DNA of 64,000 bases from Begonia masoniana (lineage: Eukaryota > Streptophyta > Magnoliopsida > Cucurbitales > Begoniaceae), in assembly GCA_022432975.1 (NCBI GenBank), contig CM039509.1, positions 47,881,186-47,945,185 on the forward strand, given 5' to 3'. A program made the position numbers and the translations under genes. Below are positions 18,038 to 30,396 of the stretch, in pieces (positions within the stretch are counted from its first letter, which is position 1; every line of letters starts with the position of its first letter). The notes under the pieces are model-generated. The model was not told the DNA's origin, ran no database searches, and saw only the letters and a program-made list of their open reading frames with translations.

Positions 18038-21000
18038 TCATGCTGGCATGTAGGATTCTAAGATCAATTGTGCTGGCGATGGTGATTTTATTTCAACAAT
18101 CAAATATGTGAATTTCCATTGCTTGTCAACCTGATCTTTGAACATCTCCGTATATACTTTCCCAGCCCCATGCGGCCCGCGAATATAAAAATTGACCTGC
18201 GTAGTGTCTACATGTAGTTAAACAATTATCTCTTTTTATAAGAAAAAAAAAATTGAATAAAGTAATTTTTCCAGTTACGAGAGAAGAGTCGAGGCAGCAA
18301 CTGCTACAAAAGTTTCACATTCTTTACTAAAATTTGTTAATCTAGAACAAGAAAAAAAAGAGGAATATTACCTCCACACGCTCTACACCGTCTTCATCAG
18401 TCCATGCCCGGTTAGGAATACGCTGTCGAGCAGCTCGATTTCTGCTTTCCTGGCCATATCCAGTAATGGGGGACCCAATCCTTACTCTAACCTGGCAAAG
18501 AAGAGAAACAGGGCAAAAAATTACTAAAGAAATGTTACCAAATATATCATAGTCAGTGCGCCATTAGGTAGATGTGGGTGGGCGCCTATCCTGGGTTGTA
18601 AGAGCAAGAAGAAATATTGTTAACTAACAAGACCAGCACCAAATAAAAACATGCTCCCAACATAAAACAAATAAAAATGCAAATTTTACCTATATTGCAG
18701 TTATAATTTGACAAAAACTAGTAGAAATGGCACTACCTTATGCCTCACTAAATCTAACAGTTTTTAAATATGCACGACAAGCATTCAATCAACGGAATCC
18801 ATTGTCTATGACCACATAGAAGTGCAAAGATTACATTGGAACACCACAAGACAACATTCATTCGCAAAAATTCACGACAAAATCGTTTAGTCGTTAAACA
18901 TATTGAAAAAAACTGCACAATATGCTTGAGCTAACAAGTAGCGATGGTTTCCGTACCTGGCTGTCATCTTGAATTCTCTTAAGAGCCTTATCAAAGACTT
19001 TGTACCTAAAGGAAAATTAGTTTAAAAACCAACTTGTGAGCAATGAAGACCAAAAACTCAATATATTCCAAACACTCGCTCTGCGAGAAATTTACACTCT
19101 TACTCTTTTGGCTGAAATATAAGCTCCTTGAAAACAGCATATCCAGCTGCAGCTGCAACCCCTAGCCCAGCGAGGATGATAACACTGTAGGAAGCACCCT
19201 CAGTAAATGTAACTGGTTTTTCTGGAATGTTATAAGTAGGAGCATCAAAGGGATCCTCAACAGTTGATACATCTTTTTTGGTCTGTAATGACAAGAAAAG
19301 GAAAAAAAAAAAAGAGAGTCAAAATCGAAGACTACAAAACAAAGACTAATCCAAATTTCCAAAAAAAAAAGTTTCAGAAGGCCGGTCTTTAATTGGGTTT
19401 TCAGTGTTTATAGTTTTTACACAAATTATTTCCCTACACTTTAACCTATCATCAATCAAGCACTTCGACGAAGATCTAGTATGGTGGCTTGATTCTTAAG
19501 CAAAACAAAATTAAATTGAATATTAAAAAATTCTAATCACCCTTTTCTCCATTTCTTAAACAAAATTTCCACATTTTGAATACTGATTCAGTTGTCTCTA
19601 TTACGGACAATGTGGTCAAGCTAAGTATTAGATAATTAAAAACAGAATTAAAACCATAAATGTTCTTGCATCACTGAATTCTTGTTGACGATTGCATTCA
19701 TCACTCAGCAAGACTTAATCCAAGATTGAGAATCAAAGCCGCCCATAACAGTGTATCTAGAAGACGATTAGCCTCTTATATGAATAAATACCACAATTTC
19801 ACAAGAATTTCACGTGCAACTCATAAGTTATAAGTAAGAAATAGATTTTGATGAAAAAACAAAAATTAGTATTCAACTAGGACTGTGTATCTAAACCAAA
19901 CAAACCCTAGGTTCTTGAGCCAAATATGAAGAAAACCAGAGCTCATTGATAAAAAAAAGGTAACACGTTTGTAATGTATAAACATAACTAATATTAGTGC
20001 TATAATTTGTGACCCTTGTTTGGAAAGTGAGCATTTTCTGTAGCTTTCCTCTTCTATATAGTTTTTTCTCTGATAATTTTTTTGCAGATAAGAAAAGGAA
20101 AAAGTAGTGTTAGAAAAGTTGAAGAAAAATAGAACCTCTGATGATGTTTGTTGTCCTTTCTCTGAAGCCCTTGAAGAAATGAATCGAGAATAACAGGAAC
20201 TTCTGCTGCTTGGTCCACTGGTCTCTACAACCTGAAATGAAGGTGAAATACCAACTGCTACTTGCCTTGTACCTTGCCTTCTGGAAAGATTGCCTGCCAA
20301 GATGAGCGTCAAGAGATACATTTGTCAAAAATAATCACTGCATGCAAATACATCCTTGTAACTTAATAAAAGAACATTTTAAAGTCGCATCTACTCATTT
20401 TAAAGGAGAAATAGTTTTGATTGGTGAAAATATGTAATTGCGAAAAGAAATGCGTGAAAGTAAAGGCCAAACAAAAAATGTTCATCTCCTCAAAAGACTA
20501 TACAAGGAAGAACTAACAAACACATCTTTCCCCAAACAAGAGTATTACAAAAAATGTACCAAAGACTCTCGATAAAACATCTCTTCATCAAAAATCATTT
20601 CTCTTTCTTTTTCTAAATGCACCAGAAATACGGCAGCTGATAAGCTTGGGCTGTGTTAAATAATATTCAGAAATTAGCATCAACAAAAAGAAAACGGAAA
20701 ACTAACCTTCAGCTGCTAGCACCCCCTGCAAAGGAACATATCAGATGGTGGGCTTCAAAGAAGAACATGAGTGAAATATAGAAAAGCTAATTAAAACGCA
20801 CCTTTGGGATACATTTTGCATGAAAAGCAGAGCTGTAACCAAAACTTGGTTTCAATGCAACATGTAACTGCAAGCACGTAAATAGATTATAGACTGGAAC
20901 TTAAAAAACAATAGAAACAAGATTTCACGAATTTGATAAACAAATCAAAGTCTGTACAGTTATCTCACGGGAACTATTATGTCAAATAGGAAACCTTGAG

Positions 21001-21766
21001 AAGCTAAATGGGAAGCCTCTGGTATGATTATGCGAACAGTCATGTAAATTCTTGTGGGAATTGTCATCTTTTTCTTATAAAATTGTATGCGCCTATTTCA
21101 TGACAATCCCGAGTAAAGAAGTTTCCACGGTCATTGGTAAACTCTTGGGCCAAATTTTCAATAAAAACCTCCATTGGAAGTAGCAGTAAGCAGACATTTC
21201 AAAATTGCTTAACATACATTGTACCCGAGAAACAAATGTCGTCTAGTTAGAGTAAGAGAGACCAAGCAGATATGAAAAATAAGATGAAACCAATCAAAAA
21301 ATAAACCACTCATGCAGATAACACATGGAGAAAACAAAAGTAAACGAAAACTGTGACGACCGGCCCACACCCCGGAGTAACAACCCAACAACATGGGCCC
21401 CCGAGTCACAGCGTACCACTTGACCATGTACTTAAGCTGGAGGTCCTGGGTTCGAATCTAGGAAACGAATATGGGGAAGGTATAAAAACTCCCATGCCAG
21501 CTGGGAGAAGTCCTGTGAGTGCGATGCGACGCCACGCTGTGACTCGGGGGGCCCATGTTGTTGGGTTGTTACTCCGGGGTGTGGGCCGGTCGCCACTAAA
21601 ACAGTTCCAGATTGCTTCATCCGAAAAGGAAAAGACGCACTAAAAAAACCTGATAGTATTCCATGCTATTGAGGCTGCGAATGAGACGCTGTTGCTGCTG
21701 CCATTTGCTTGTGACAGAGAGAGAATCAGACAAGAGATAACGAAGCTTCACCAACCCTCTCGCCAT
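18038..21766 (-). CDS. TIM21: Mitochondrial inner-membrane translocase subunit TIM21
   Basis: Eight exons in consistent phase: 21766-21650, 20867-20802, 20725-20707 (a 19-base microexon), 20293-20136, 19282-19104, 19005-18957, 18491-18372 and 18196-18038, giving 288 aa. Tim21 is anchored in the inner mitochondrial membrane with its soluble domain in the intermembrane space, where it links the TOM complex to TIM23 during presequence import. The sequence shows an Arg-rich N-terminal region fit for a presequence, then the conserved stretch [17 protein letters not shown], a single membrane span (about 20 residues rich in Ala, Gly, Val and Ile), and the soluble domain with [20 protein letters not shown] and [11 protein letters not shown]. 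The length is slightly above that of the Arabidopsis protein. The start is the only ATG giving a phase-consistent first exon. Its 782-bp first intron holds a foldback repeat. Confidence 0.92.
21353..21596. repeat. Foldback repeat with a tRNA-like B box in TIM21 intron 1
   Basis: Arms of 62 and 63 bp (21353-21414 and 21534-21596) are reverse complements apart from one mismatch and one extra G. The 119-bp loop contains gggttcgaatct, which fits the RNA polymerase III B box (GGTTCGANTC) with one difference, and a weaker A-box-like stretch upstream. This suggests a rearranged tRNA-derived SINE or a small foldback transposon. No target-site duplication was identified. Confidence 0.75.
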
Positions 21767-22278
21767 TTCCTCCTACACCTTTCGAAACCTTGCCCAACAA
21801 AAAAAAAAAAAAAACCCCCCACCTCCTCCTATATCTGATCAGAATCTGGACAACGCCAGAAGATACTGAGATGCAATCGCCATCAGGAACTGAGCGAGTG
21901 ATTCGAGTGAGAAGCTCTGACTGACGAAGAAGCACCCGCTGCAACTAGGGTTTAAGCCTTCAAAGCCAAACCCAGTCCACCGTTTGATTTTGTGATTAAA
22001 ATTAGAAAATCAAATATGAAAATTCTTCACTTTTATTTTGTGACCCGACCCGACCCGACCCGACCCGTATTGTGTAGATTTGAGAAGTTTAAAGGGGCGG
22101 GCTTTCGCTCTGCTTCTTCCACTTCCTCCTCATCTTTCCCCTCGGCTCTCTCTTTCGTTCCATCGTTGTCATCCTCCCTCTTTTATTTCTTCGTATTCGA
22201 GTAAGCTTTCGGAAAGCTCAGTTTTTGCATCAGGTTCATTAAAGCCCAGAGGCAGTTTTCTGGGGCCTATCGGGAAGC
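21767..22278. promoter_or_regulatory. Divergent promoter and leaders of TIM21 and RBL
   Basis: 512 bp separate the start codons. On the TIM21 side there are an A-rich tract and a C run (about 21800-21820) and an agggttt motif near 21947. In the middle lies a short pure array of about five gaccc units (about 22041-22067). The RBL leader from about 22110 is pyrimidine-rich (tcttccacttcctcctc), as is common in plant 5' UTRs. No TATA box was assigned. Confidence 0.55.
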
Positions 22279-25184
22279 ATGAACGCCTCCATAATCGGTA
22301 CATTCTCGCACAGCGCAGGCTCTCTCTCCACTCTCGCGTAATCGAATTTCCTGAACTTAATTTCTGTTTTTTTTTCTTTGATTTTTAAGATCCGCTGCAA
22401 GGGGATTTTCCGGAGGTGATTGAAGAGTACTTGGAGCATGGGGTGATGAAGTGCATCGCCTTCAACCGCCGGGGTACCCTTCTTGCCGGTAAAACTCTAT
22501 CTCTCTCGCGTCTCATTATGTTCATATCTTTTGGGAATGTTCTACTTATTATGTTCTGCGAGTTTCTGCAATTTGTTTCCGGAGTTGTTGTTTCTATAAT
22601 GTGGCAATTGTATAATTTTAAGAAGAAAGATGCAATTTTTTGCTGCTTAAGATGCGTTGCTGCATGAATGATGAAATTAAGGATGCTCTTCATGGCATTT
22701 TAAGTTTGGTTGTTTCTTCACTGTATGCTGAGCTCTTTGTAGCAAATATTTGATTTTTTTTTCTTTGATTGCCTTCAAAAATCAGCTCAAAAAAACTGGA
22801 AATATTTGTGTCATAGTAGCGCACTCAGTCTTAACCAAACTGTCAAACACGTTTTCACTTTTGTTCTAAATAAAACTTTCTCTAACAATCAAAAGGAATT
22901 CTTTTTACTTTTTTTCTTGTAATGTCTCACTGCAGGATTTCAACGTCGTTGGATGACAAGAAAAGATATTGGCGTGAATTATTCAATTATATGATGTGAT
23001 TTTAATGCATTTTTGTGCAAACTTTTGTCCACTAATTCTGTAATTGTTGATGTATTAATTGCAGCTGGATGCTCAGACGGAAATTGTGTTATCTGGGATT
23101 TTGAAACCAGAGGCATTGCTAAGGAGCTGAGAGATACAGAATGTGTTTGTGCTATTACTAGTGTCTGTTGGTCCAAGAATGGTCATCGGGTCCTTGTATC
23201 GGCTGCCGACAAGTCACTTACGCTCTGGGATGTTGCCAGTAGTGAGAAAATTATTAGATTGACTCTCCAACAAACTCCTCTACAAGCCCGTCTTCATCCT
23301 GGCTCTTCGACTCCATCGCTCTGTCTGGCATGCCCTCTCTCGTCTGCACCAATGATTGTCGATTTGATGACAGGAAATACAACTATGCTTCCAGTTTCAG
23401 TTCCTGATTCTGACAATGGAGCTGGTCCTCCATCACGTGGAAAATTGTCAGATGGAATTCCCTCTTTCACTCCTACTGCTGCCTGCTTCGACAAGAATGG
23501 AGATCTGGTCTATGTGGGAAACTCCAAAGGTGAAATATTGATAATCAATTATAAAAGTGTCCAAATTTGTGGTTTGATTCACAATTCAGGTGCTGCTGTG
23601 ATAAAAAACATTGTGTTCAGCCGGAACGGACAGTATTTACTCACTAATTCTAACGATCGAACGATTAGAATCTACGAAAATCTTCTGCCCGCAAAAAACG
23701 GAGTTAAATTTCTTGAAGAACTAAATGAAAAACTCGATGAGATTGACGGGATTGAGAAGTTGAAGGCTGTTGGATCAAAATGCTTAACACTTTTCAGGGA
23801 GTTGCAGGATTCCATTACGAGAATCCACTGGAAAGCACCTTGTTTCAGTGGGGACGGAGAGTGGGTAGTTGGAGGTTCGGCAAGTAAAGGAGAGCACAAG
23901 ATTTACGTATGGGATAGAGCTGGCCATCTCGTCAAAATACTCGAAGGACCAAAAGAAGCTTTAATCGATTTAGCTTGGCACCCAGTCCACCCAATTGTCG
24001 TCTCTGTCTCTTTAACTGGCTTGGTCTACATTTGGGCAAAGGATTATACTGAGAATTGGAGTGCTTTTGCTCCCGATTTCAAAGAACTCGAGGAAAATGA
24101 AGAATATGTTGAGAGAGAAGACGAGTTCGATCTGAATCCGGAGACGGAAAAGGTGAGATGTTTGCATTTACTATGCTCGTATTTTGTTCGCATTTTTATA
24201 ATTTGATTGTAAAAATTATATGATTTACAATCGCTTTCGATTATACATAACATTTTAATGAATCTTTAGTTACGATGATTTAAAAGCATACAATCAAATG
24301 AATTGTAAAATCAAGGTAGATGAGCCTGAAATCCAAGAACTAAGGATTGAAAAAAAAGTCTAATGTAAAATTTTTTCTTCGTCTCATTATGATTAAGAAT
24401 TTTGTGGTTGCAGGTCAAGGAACCTGATGTGAATCAAAACGAAGAAGTCGATATTGCGACATTAGATAACGAATCGGCTTTTAGCGATTCGGATATGTCA
24501 CAAGAAGAACTATGTTTCTTGCCTGCCATTCCAGTTCCTGACGCTCCTGAGCAGCAAGACAAATGCCCAGAAATTTCTTCTAAAATGCTTGATAATAACA
24601 ACTCTGCATCTCCTATTTCTGAGGAAGGTAGACCAAATGGTCATACAACAAATCATACGCCAAGTCCAAATGAAGGTGACTCTTTTGAACATAAAAGCAT
24701 TTCAGTATCAAATCATGTATGTATATAATTTATCTTTCCAGCAAATTTAGCTATTAAAAGTCATTACTTGTGATATTGGTCGAATGAGTAAAGATATATA
24801 TACCTATGATGTAGGAAAATAGTGCATGATCATTAATAATATGGAAAAATCGAATTTAATGATGTCAGAATGGTTGATTTGCTACTTGATTATTAGAGAG
24901 AATACTTGTATATTTAGAAATCAAATGTTTACTTTATGTTGAGAGTTTGCAAACACGCATATAAACAAGTTGTCGTCTTTTATGCAGGACAAGATAATGC
25001 CGATGGCACAGGAAGAACACGGTTGAAAAGAAAGCGAAAGCCTTCAGAAAAAGGCTTGGAATTGCAGGCGGAGAAGGTCAAAAATCCGTCGAAATCGACT
25101 GGTAGATTGTCGAAATCGAGAAATAAATCTGTCGATGAGGATAATGTTGTTAGTATAAATGGCGATGATATTTCTGATGACTAA
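22279..25184 (+). CDS. RBL: RbBP5-like WD40 subunit of COMPASS histone H3K4 methyltransferase
   Basis: Exons 22279-22297, 22390-22488, 23065-24152, 24414-24675 and 24988-25184 join in phase (554 aa). The protein matches plant RBL/RbBP5: it starts MNASIIDPLQGDFPEVIEEY, then has WD40 blades with GCSDGNCVIWD, SADKSLTLWD, NSNDRTIRIYE and HPVHPIVVSVS. RbBP5 is a core partner of WDR5 and ASH2 that supports H3K4 methylation on chromatin, so a nuclear protein is expected. The C-terminal tail is acidic and then very basic (RTRLKRKRKPSEK), fitting a nuclear signal. The donor at 24675/24676 was chosen because the stronger-looking GTATGT donor at 24717 would put the last exon out of frame. An extra small exon in that interval cannot be excluded. 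Confidence 0.93.
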
Positions 25185-26123
25185 CAATGAATCAAATTTT
25201 TATCTAACACTTTGCTCATCTTCTGAATATTTATTTTGGCCTAGGCGTGTATCTTAGAGAGTAGACTAATTGCCCATGTCTTACATTTCATTGGGATATT
25301 CGTCCATTCGAGTAACTTAATTCGTTTCCCATTCACAACTGATCGAATCCCATTTTTTCTAAAATGAATCAAAACGAAGCTGACATGTTTTTGCTGCGTA
25401 GTTCATTGTCAGGTGCTGATCCTGTTGCAGTGGCCCAAAACAGAAGCAGAGAGGTTCAAGGTTTGTACTTTGCAATTGTAAGATGGATTTACGATAGCGT
25501 TTGCGGCTATGAATTTATTACGAATTGCATTGAGATTATCGACAAAACACCCTGGATAGCAATCAATATGTTATCAATGACCCTTTTCTCCAGTCACCTT
25601 GTATCTGCTGGAGATTTTAAGTCGATGTGATTTGCGTTGTTGGGTAGCTTGATTTTTGAGCTTTGATTATACTTCCTCTACTTGTATTTCGATTTACCCT
25701 TCAGTATGTTCTCTGTTTTCTGGTGTTTTATCCTCAGAGCTTAGCTTTTGGATCATCATTTTGGAGAGGGTCTGACTTTAATTTAGCTATCGCTCTTCTT
25801 TAAACCAGGTATATTAGTGTGCAAGTTCTTGTGTTAATTCTTTCATCAAAACTGCTAATTGAAAATTAAGATGTATTAGCTCATTGTTCATGCACTTGAT
25901 TTTCATGTTGCTGTGAGAGTGATTGATAAGTAGTTTGTAGAAGTAGTTTATAAAAACAATTATGATTGAGATGTTTAAATAGAATAATATTGGAAGAAAA
26001 GAAATAGGCACGAGAGATTTTGTGATTTTTCAATAAAGGCACAAGTTTTACAAGGCGATTCGGACCCTTGGTCTCCAGTTTGATGAAAAATTGACGAGCC
26101 TCTCGCCAAATTGGCATTTGAAA
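25185..26123. other. RBL 3' region and intergenic DNA
   Basis: No gene is recognised. An 88-codon plus-strand frame (25364-25630) directly after RBL has no family resemblance and no clear promoter. It may be part of a long 3' UTR or chance. Confidence 0.5.
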
Positions 26124-26834
26124 AATTATCAATTTGAACCCTAAAGTATAAGATTAATTTAAAATATTTCATAAATTAAAAATCTTAGCAACTAAAATTT
26201 TAAATTATTCAAAATGTAACAAATCAAACTTTGATGGAGAGTCGATCACCTCTCCGTTCTGTATTTATGGCGAGAACGAGCAGTTTCATCCTCGGAACGG
26301 CTTTTTGTTTCCTGCCTTTTCCATTTTCATAGGGTTCTCTAGAACGCGAGGTTCTTGCCCCGAAACGGCCCTATGTTTCCTGACTCTTCATTTAGAGGGT
26401 GATCGAGAACGGAAGGTCCTTCGTCCTGGATCGAGGCTCTGTTCTTAATTGTAATGTTTTAAGAACGAGGGGTCTTTACGGGACGGGAACTCCTCGTTTT
26501 GTGCTTTTATTTTTGGGGGGTAAAAACGGGGAGGGGGGGGGGGGGGGGTCGCTGCCCTAGATCGGAGTTTTGTTCTCAAACGTAATGTTTACGAACGGGG
26601 TCACCTTCCCTGATCGGGGTCCGTTCTCAGCCATAATTTTGAGAACGGAGAGTCGTTACCCCAGAACAGGACGCCGATTCTCGACAATATATAAATTCAG
26701 AGCGGGAGGTGATCGGTCCCCTGTCAGGTTTTGATTTATTACATTTTGAATAGTTTAAGACTTTAGTTGTTATGGTTTTTAGTTTAAAAAGTGTTTCAAA
26801 TTAATTTCGTACTTTAAGGTTCAAATTGATAATT
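26124..26834. mobile_element. Non-autonomous element with ~120-bp terminal inverted repeats
   Basis: The left end (26124 onward, aattatcaatttgaacc) is the reverse complement of the right end (26818-26834), and similarity continues inward for roughly 120 bp with point differences. The interior is quite unlike its surroundings: GC-rich, with degenerate repeats of a gaacgg or cgttct motif that pair into imperfect hairpins, and a pure G run at about 26530-26548. There is no coding capacity. Long TIRs with unrelated filler suggest a MULE-type or foldback element. No target-site duplication was fixed by eye. Confidence 0.7.
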
Positions 26835-27472
26835 ACTTTATTTTTAAAAAGTAATCCTTAAGTTTGAGGATAATTATCCACTTTGCCCTAATAAAAATTA
26901 GACAATGATATATTAATTAACGAACATTACGTCAGAAAGTGAGATTAAAAAATAAAATTAGAAGATAAATATAACGTTACACTAATTATAAAGTCATATA
27001 TAATATTTGTACATTCATCTAACATAAATTAGTAATAAATCATAACAAGACATGTTCTTTGTCCCCATTTGTTTTGGTAAGAGAAAAAAATCTTATTTTT
27101 CACGTAGCTTTGTTTCTCATACATGTCTTAAAGAATCTCAACGTCATCACCAATATCTTATGAAATATCAAATAATCATAATAATAATAATAATAATACT
27201 TTTATTTAACTTTATAATATAAAGTTGGAATCTAATAACCCAATTTAAAACAGATTCCATTGATAATCATCTTTTTTTCTATCCATACTCCCATCGAAGC
27301 TGCCTAGAATTTTCGACAGTGCCCATATACAATAAAACATCAAATTTCATTTGTATTTACCGATAAACAAATATCTAAAAAACAAAGAAAAGAAGATTTC
27401 ATATTGGAAAGTCAACGACTGTGATTTGATCTTGAGAGCGTGAACATAGACCATCGTCTTGATCGAGCGACG
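26835..27472. other. AT-rich spacer downstream of RING copy A
   Basis: AT-rich DNA with a short (ATA)n run near 27179. The last 100-odd bases are also present downstream of RING copies B and C, so the duplicated family block begins before the coding stop. No gene seen. Confidence 0.5.
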
Positions 27473-27850
27473 TCAAAGAGGAGGAATCGGAGAGTTCCGG
27501 CAGACCGGACACGAGGGGTTGAGCTGCAGCCATGGATCAACGCAGGCGAGATGGAAGAAATGCTGACAGTCATGAAGCAGCCTCAGCATATCAGTTTCTT
27601 TGTATTCAACCAAGCAAATGGAGCAAATATTAGAACAAATCGCCTCTACTCCCCTCGATTTCATGGCTTTGGCTTGAGAGAACACAACCCTTTTGCCTAT
27701 TTCTTCTGGGTTTGTCTGAGAAATCACGTGAGTAATCACTACACTTTCCGGCTGATTTTCCGGCGGTGAAAGGTGGCGATAGCAGGAGGAAATGATGAGT
27801 GCAAGTAAGAAGATTGATCCCATAAGGTATAAAAAGATGGAGGAATCCAT
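27473..27850 (-). CDS. ATL-type RING-H2 finger protein, copy A (intact)
   Basis: A single-exon 125-aa frame. An N-terminal hydrophobic segment (about residues 5-23) gives one membrane anchor. The RING-H2 finger has all eight ligands in order: Cys76, Cys79, Cys95, His97, His100, Cys103, Cys114 and Cys117, with the WLQLNPSCPVC stretch typical of ATL proteins. ATL proteins are membrane-anchored E3 ubiquitin ligases with roles in defence and development, but the substrate here is unknown. The GLD motif usual in ATLs is not evident and the protein is short for the family. Copies B and C and the truncated copy at 43.9 kb are near-identical. The left breakpoint of the tandem duplication falls inside this gene (about 27,565), which leaves this copy whole. 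Confidence 0.85.
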   Translation of the reverse strand: MDSSIFLYLMGSIFLLALIISSCYRHLSPPENQPESVVITHVISQTNPEEIGKRVVFSQAKAMKSRGVEAICSNICSICLVEYKETDMLRLLHDCQHFFHLACVDPWLQLNPSCPVCRNSPIPPL

Positions 27851-28980
27851 TTTTTTGGGGGGGATTTAGGATGAGAAGAAGAAAAAAACAATAGTTTTAG
27901 TTTGTTTTTTGAGATGGGTATTCAGAATTTTAGGTTTTTTTTTTTTTTAAGAAATTGTCAACTGTTTAGGTCATTATCATCTTTGTTTATTCTCGCGATG
28001 AACAGATCCGATAGTTTCGAGGAAACAACCTTAAAACTTGACCTACTAAGTCACACAAGATAGGTGTATATCTTCTCTTTTGGGTTAGTTTGACAGATCC
28101 AATTACAAGCAGTTTGCTAGTAGATCACTAAAAACGCCCGTTGGGGTCATGGTTGTTAATATAGAATAATGGGAAAGGAAAATGATTTTATGGGGAAAAC
28201 GAGAGATTGTTGACAATGGAGTGTTAGATTTGCTAAACGGTCTAAATATGTTTAACCAACCGAAATATAAAGCATTTATACTGAATTGCGAAAAATGAAT
28301 TTTACGTCTTGACATTGATGTTTGAAAATCAAATTGTTGTTTTTCCCTATGAGAATAGTCGCTTTTAAACGTTTAAACTTACAATACGATGGTAAATGAA
28401 TCCGTTGGCTCAGGGGACCTCTCACTAAATTTTTTTCTCTAATACAAAGATTCATCCATCGTGAAACTTTCTTTTCAAGAGTCTCAATATAGAGAGACTT
28501 TTGTAAATTGACAAAGTAGAAATCACAAGTAAAGAGGAATGAGCATGAGTCATTTGTTATTAATAAGAACCTCCCATAAAACACAAGACCAACAACCAAC
28601 ATGGAGCCTTTCATATAACTTTAAAATTTTTACCTTACATACCTTGTTTTTTCGTCGATCATTTCGTGTAAAAAGCATCAGAAGAATGGAAAGAGATAAC
28701 TTAATCTATAGACGTAGTTAGTAGATAAGAGAGTTAGCTACGTAGATCTTCCGTTTTGATGATCACATGTGTAAATCTCTCTCTTTAAGGCATGGAAACT
28801 AAAGAAGCATGAAAACTTTCTAATGAAATGGGGATCATAATTATTTATTAAAATTTAATATGTAATAATTATTTTGTCTATCATAAAACAAACAATGATG
28901 CATTTGTATCAACACATGTACTGAGCATCGTGTGGTAGCCTATGAAAGTAATGGCAACTAAAGATTCTACTGATTATAAG
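27851..28980. other. 5' flank of RING copy A, shared with later copies
   Basis: Promoter and upstream DNA of copy A. The block from about 27957 to 28250 recurs upstream of the truncated copy (about 44260-44510) and, more diverged, at 56862-57100 on the far side of the MULE. The rest continues as duplicated sequence to about 28980, and the second unit lacks a segment corresponding to about 28381-28555. No separate gene is seen. Confidence 0.6.
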
Positions 28981-30190
28981 GGTTCAACTCATACCAGTAG
29001 GGTTATATAACTCCACATCGCTTGGAAGAGTAGAAATTGAGTAATTTATAAGTAAAGTTTTATTCCCTAGCTAATAAAAATTGTTTTGGACTAATCTCAA
29101 AAACAAATTCATGCGACCTCCAACTTAAAGCGAACAATATTGTACTGGGAGTCCCAGGGAACTCCACAATCCGAGTCCAACCTATATTAACTTATATACT
29201 CTAATACCCAAAAACCTTAATATCAACTACTTTTAATGCGCGCGCCCACACACACACACACACCATAATCGTTAAATTATATCTAACAAACTCCCACTCT
29301 AATCACGTATATAACCTTAATATTATACATTATAACTTAAAACCTTAGGATATATCCAAAATTTGTTATCATCAAAGTAGAGTATATACAACTAATATCA
29401 TCTATCAATTATATCAATAAATGACCAAAAGTATTCATTAGAATAAATCAACCAAAATTATGAACTCACTCTAAACCATAATATATCCTCTAGTGAAATA
29501 ATACTCATATGAGCAAACATGCTCATGAAAGACCTTAGGTAGTACTATCTTTGTGATCAAATATGATATCATTGAGTTTTTTCGAGTGTGACCCATAGAT
29601 ATCTAGCCACTATGAATCATTTATTTTACAATCAGGAACTTAATGTCTATAAATTTAGAACTCAATGAACTCTTGTTGTTATTACAGAACATCACAACTA
29701 ATTTATTGTCACCCAAAAGCCTGAGTGGTATTTCAATACCTTCCATAATCTTTGTCTTGTGACAAAGTCCTTATCGATAAGTTTCATTGGATACCTCATA
29801 ACTTGCTATAAACTCTACTATCATAGTGGAAGATTTTACGAGTAACTATTTCTCACTTTTTAAAGAAATAGTTCCTCTAGCCAAGAAAAATATAGTCATA
29901 TATCAAATTCCAATCATCTTAACATTATGAAAATTAGAATAGTGTATTCAATGATCTCTATCTGGTCCAATTTCCTATACGGAGCATATAAATTAATTGT
30001 TTTTGTGGGTATCTTAGTATTCACTCAAGAGTTTTCTAACATGCCACATATGTGTGCAATACCCAGACGCGTACATACTTGAGCATACATAAAACTTTCT
30101 ATAGTTGAGGCATAACGAATCTTATGCATCTCTTTAATTTCAAATCACTTTTGGGACATTGACATTGATTAATCTTGTCACCTTCTGACA
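28981..30190 (-). mobile_element. Decayed copia element, 3' end (LTR start and RNase H part)
   Basis: Read on the minus strand, a polypurine tract (about 29299-29289) is followed at 29288 by TGTTAGAT, the usual layout of a copia 3' LTR start, and LTR-like sequence continues toward 28981. Upstream, about 29520-29760 encodes a degraded RNase H end homologous to the clearer copy at 47898-48134. A short (CA)n run sits inside the LTR at about 29249-29262. The element is dead and internally deleted, and its RT remnant now lies at 40.6 kb because other elements inserted between. Confidence 0.65.
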
Positions 30191-30396
30191 CGGTGACCCT
30201 AGGAAAGGAACCGTGTACAAACCCACAAATAGAACAATGTGCTTGGGTGTTGGTGTGAAATGCAAAACCATGAAGAAATGTGAAAAAAATGGAGATGAAG
30301 ATGTAAATAAAATAAAAGGTGTTTGTGTGTGAAGATGGCCAAGAATGATAAGAGGAAGGTATGCATAAAAGGGTAAAGAAAATGGTGCACAAAATA

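Noticed and set aside
25364..25630. 88-codon frame after RBL
   Set aside because: No recognised domain, and the position fits a 3' UTR or spacer.
27440..27769. Plus-strand frame beginning MNIDHRLD, repeated at 41370 and 49386
   Set aside because: It is antisense to the RING-H2 genes, and its conservation follows from that of the RING copies.
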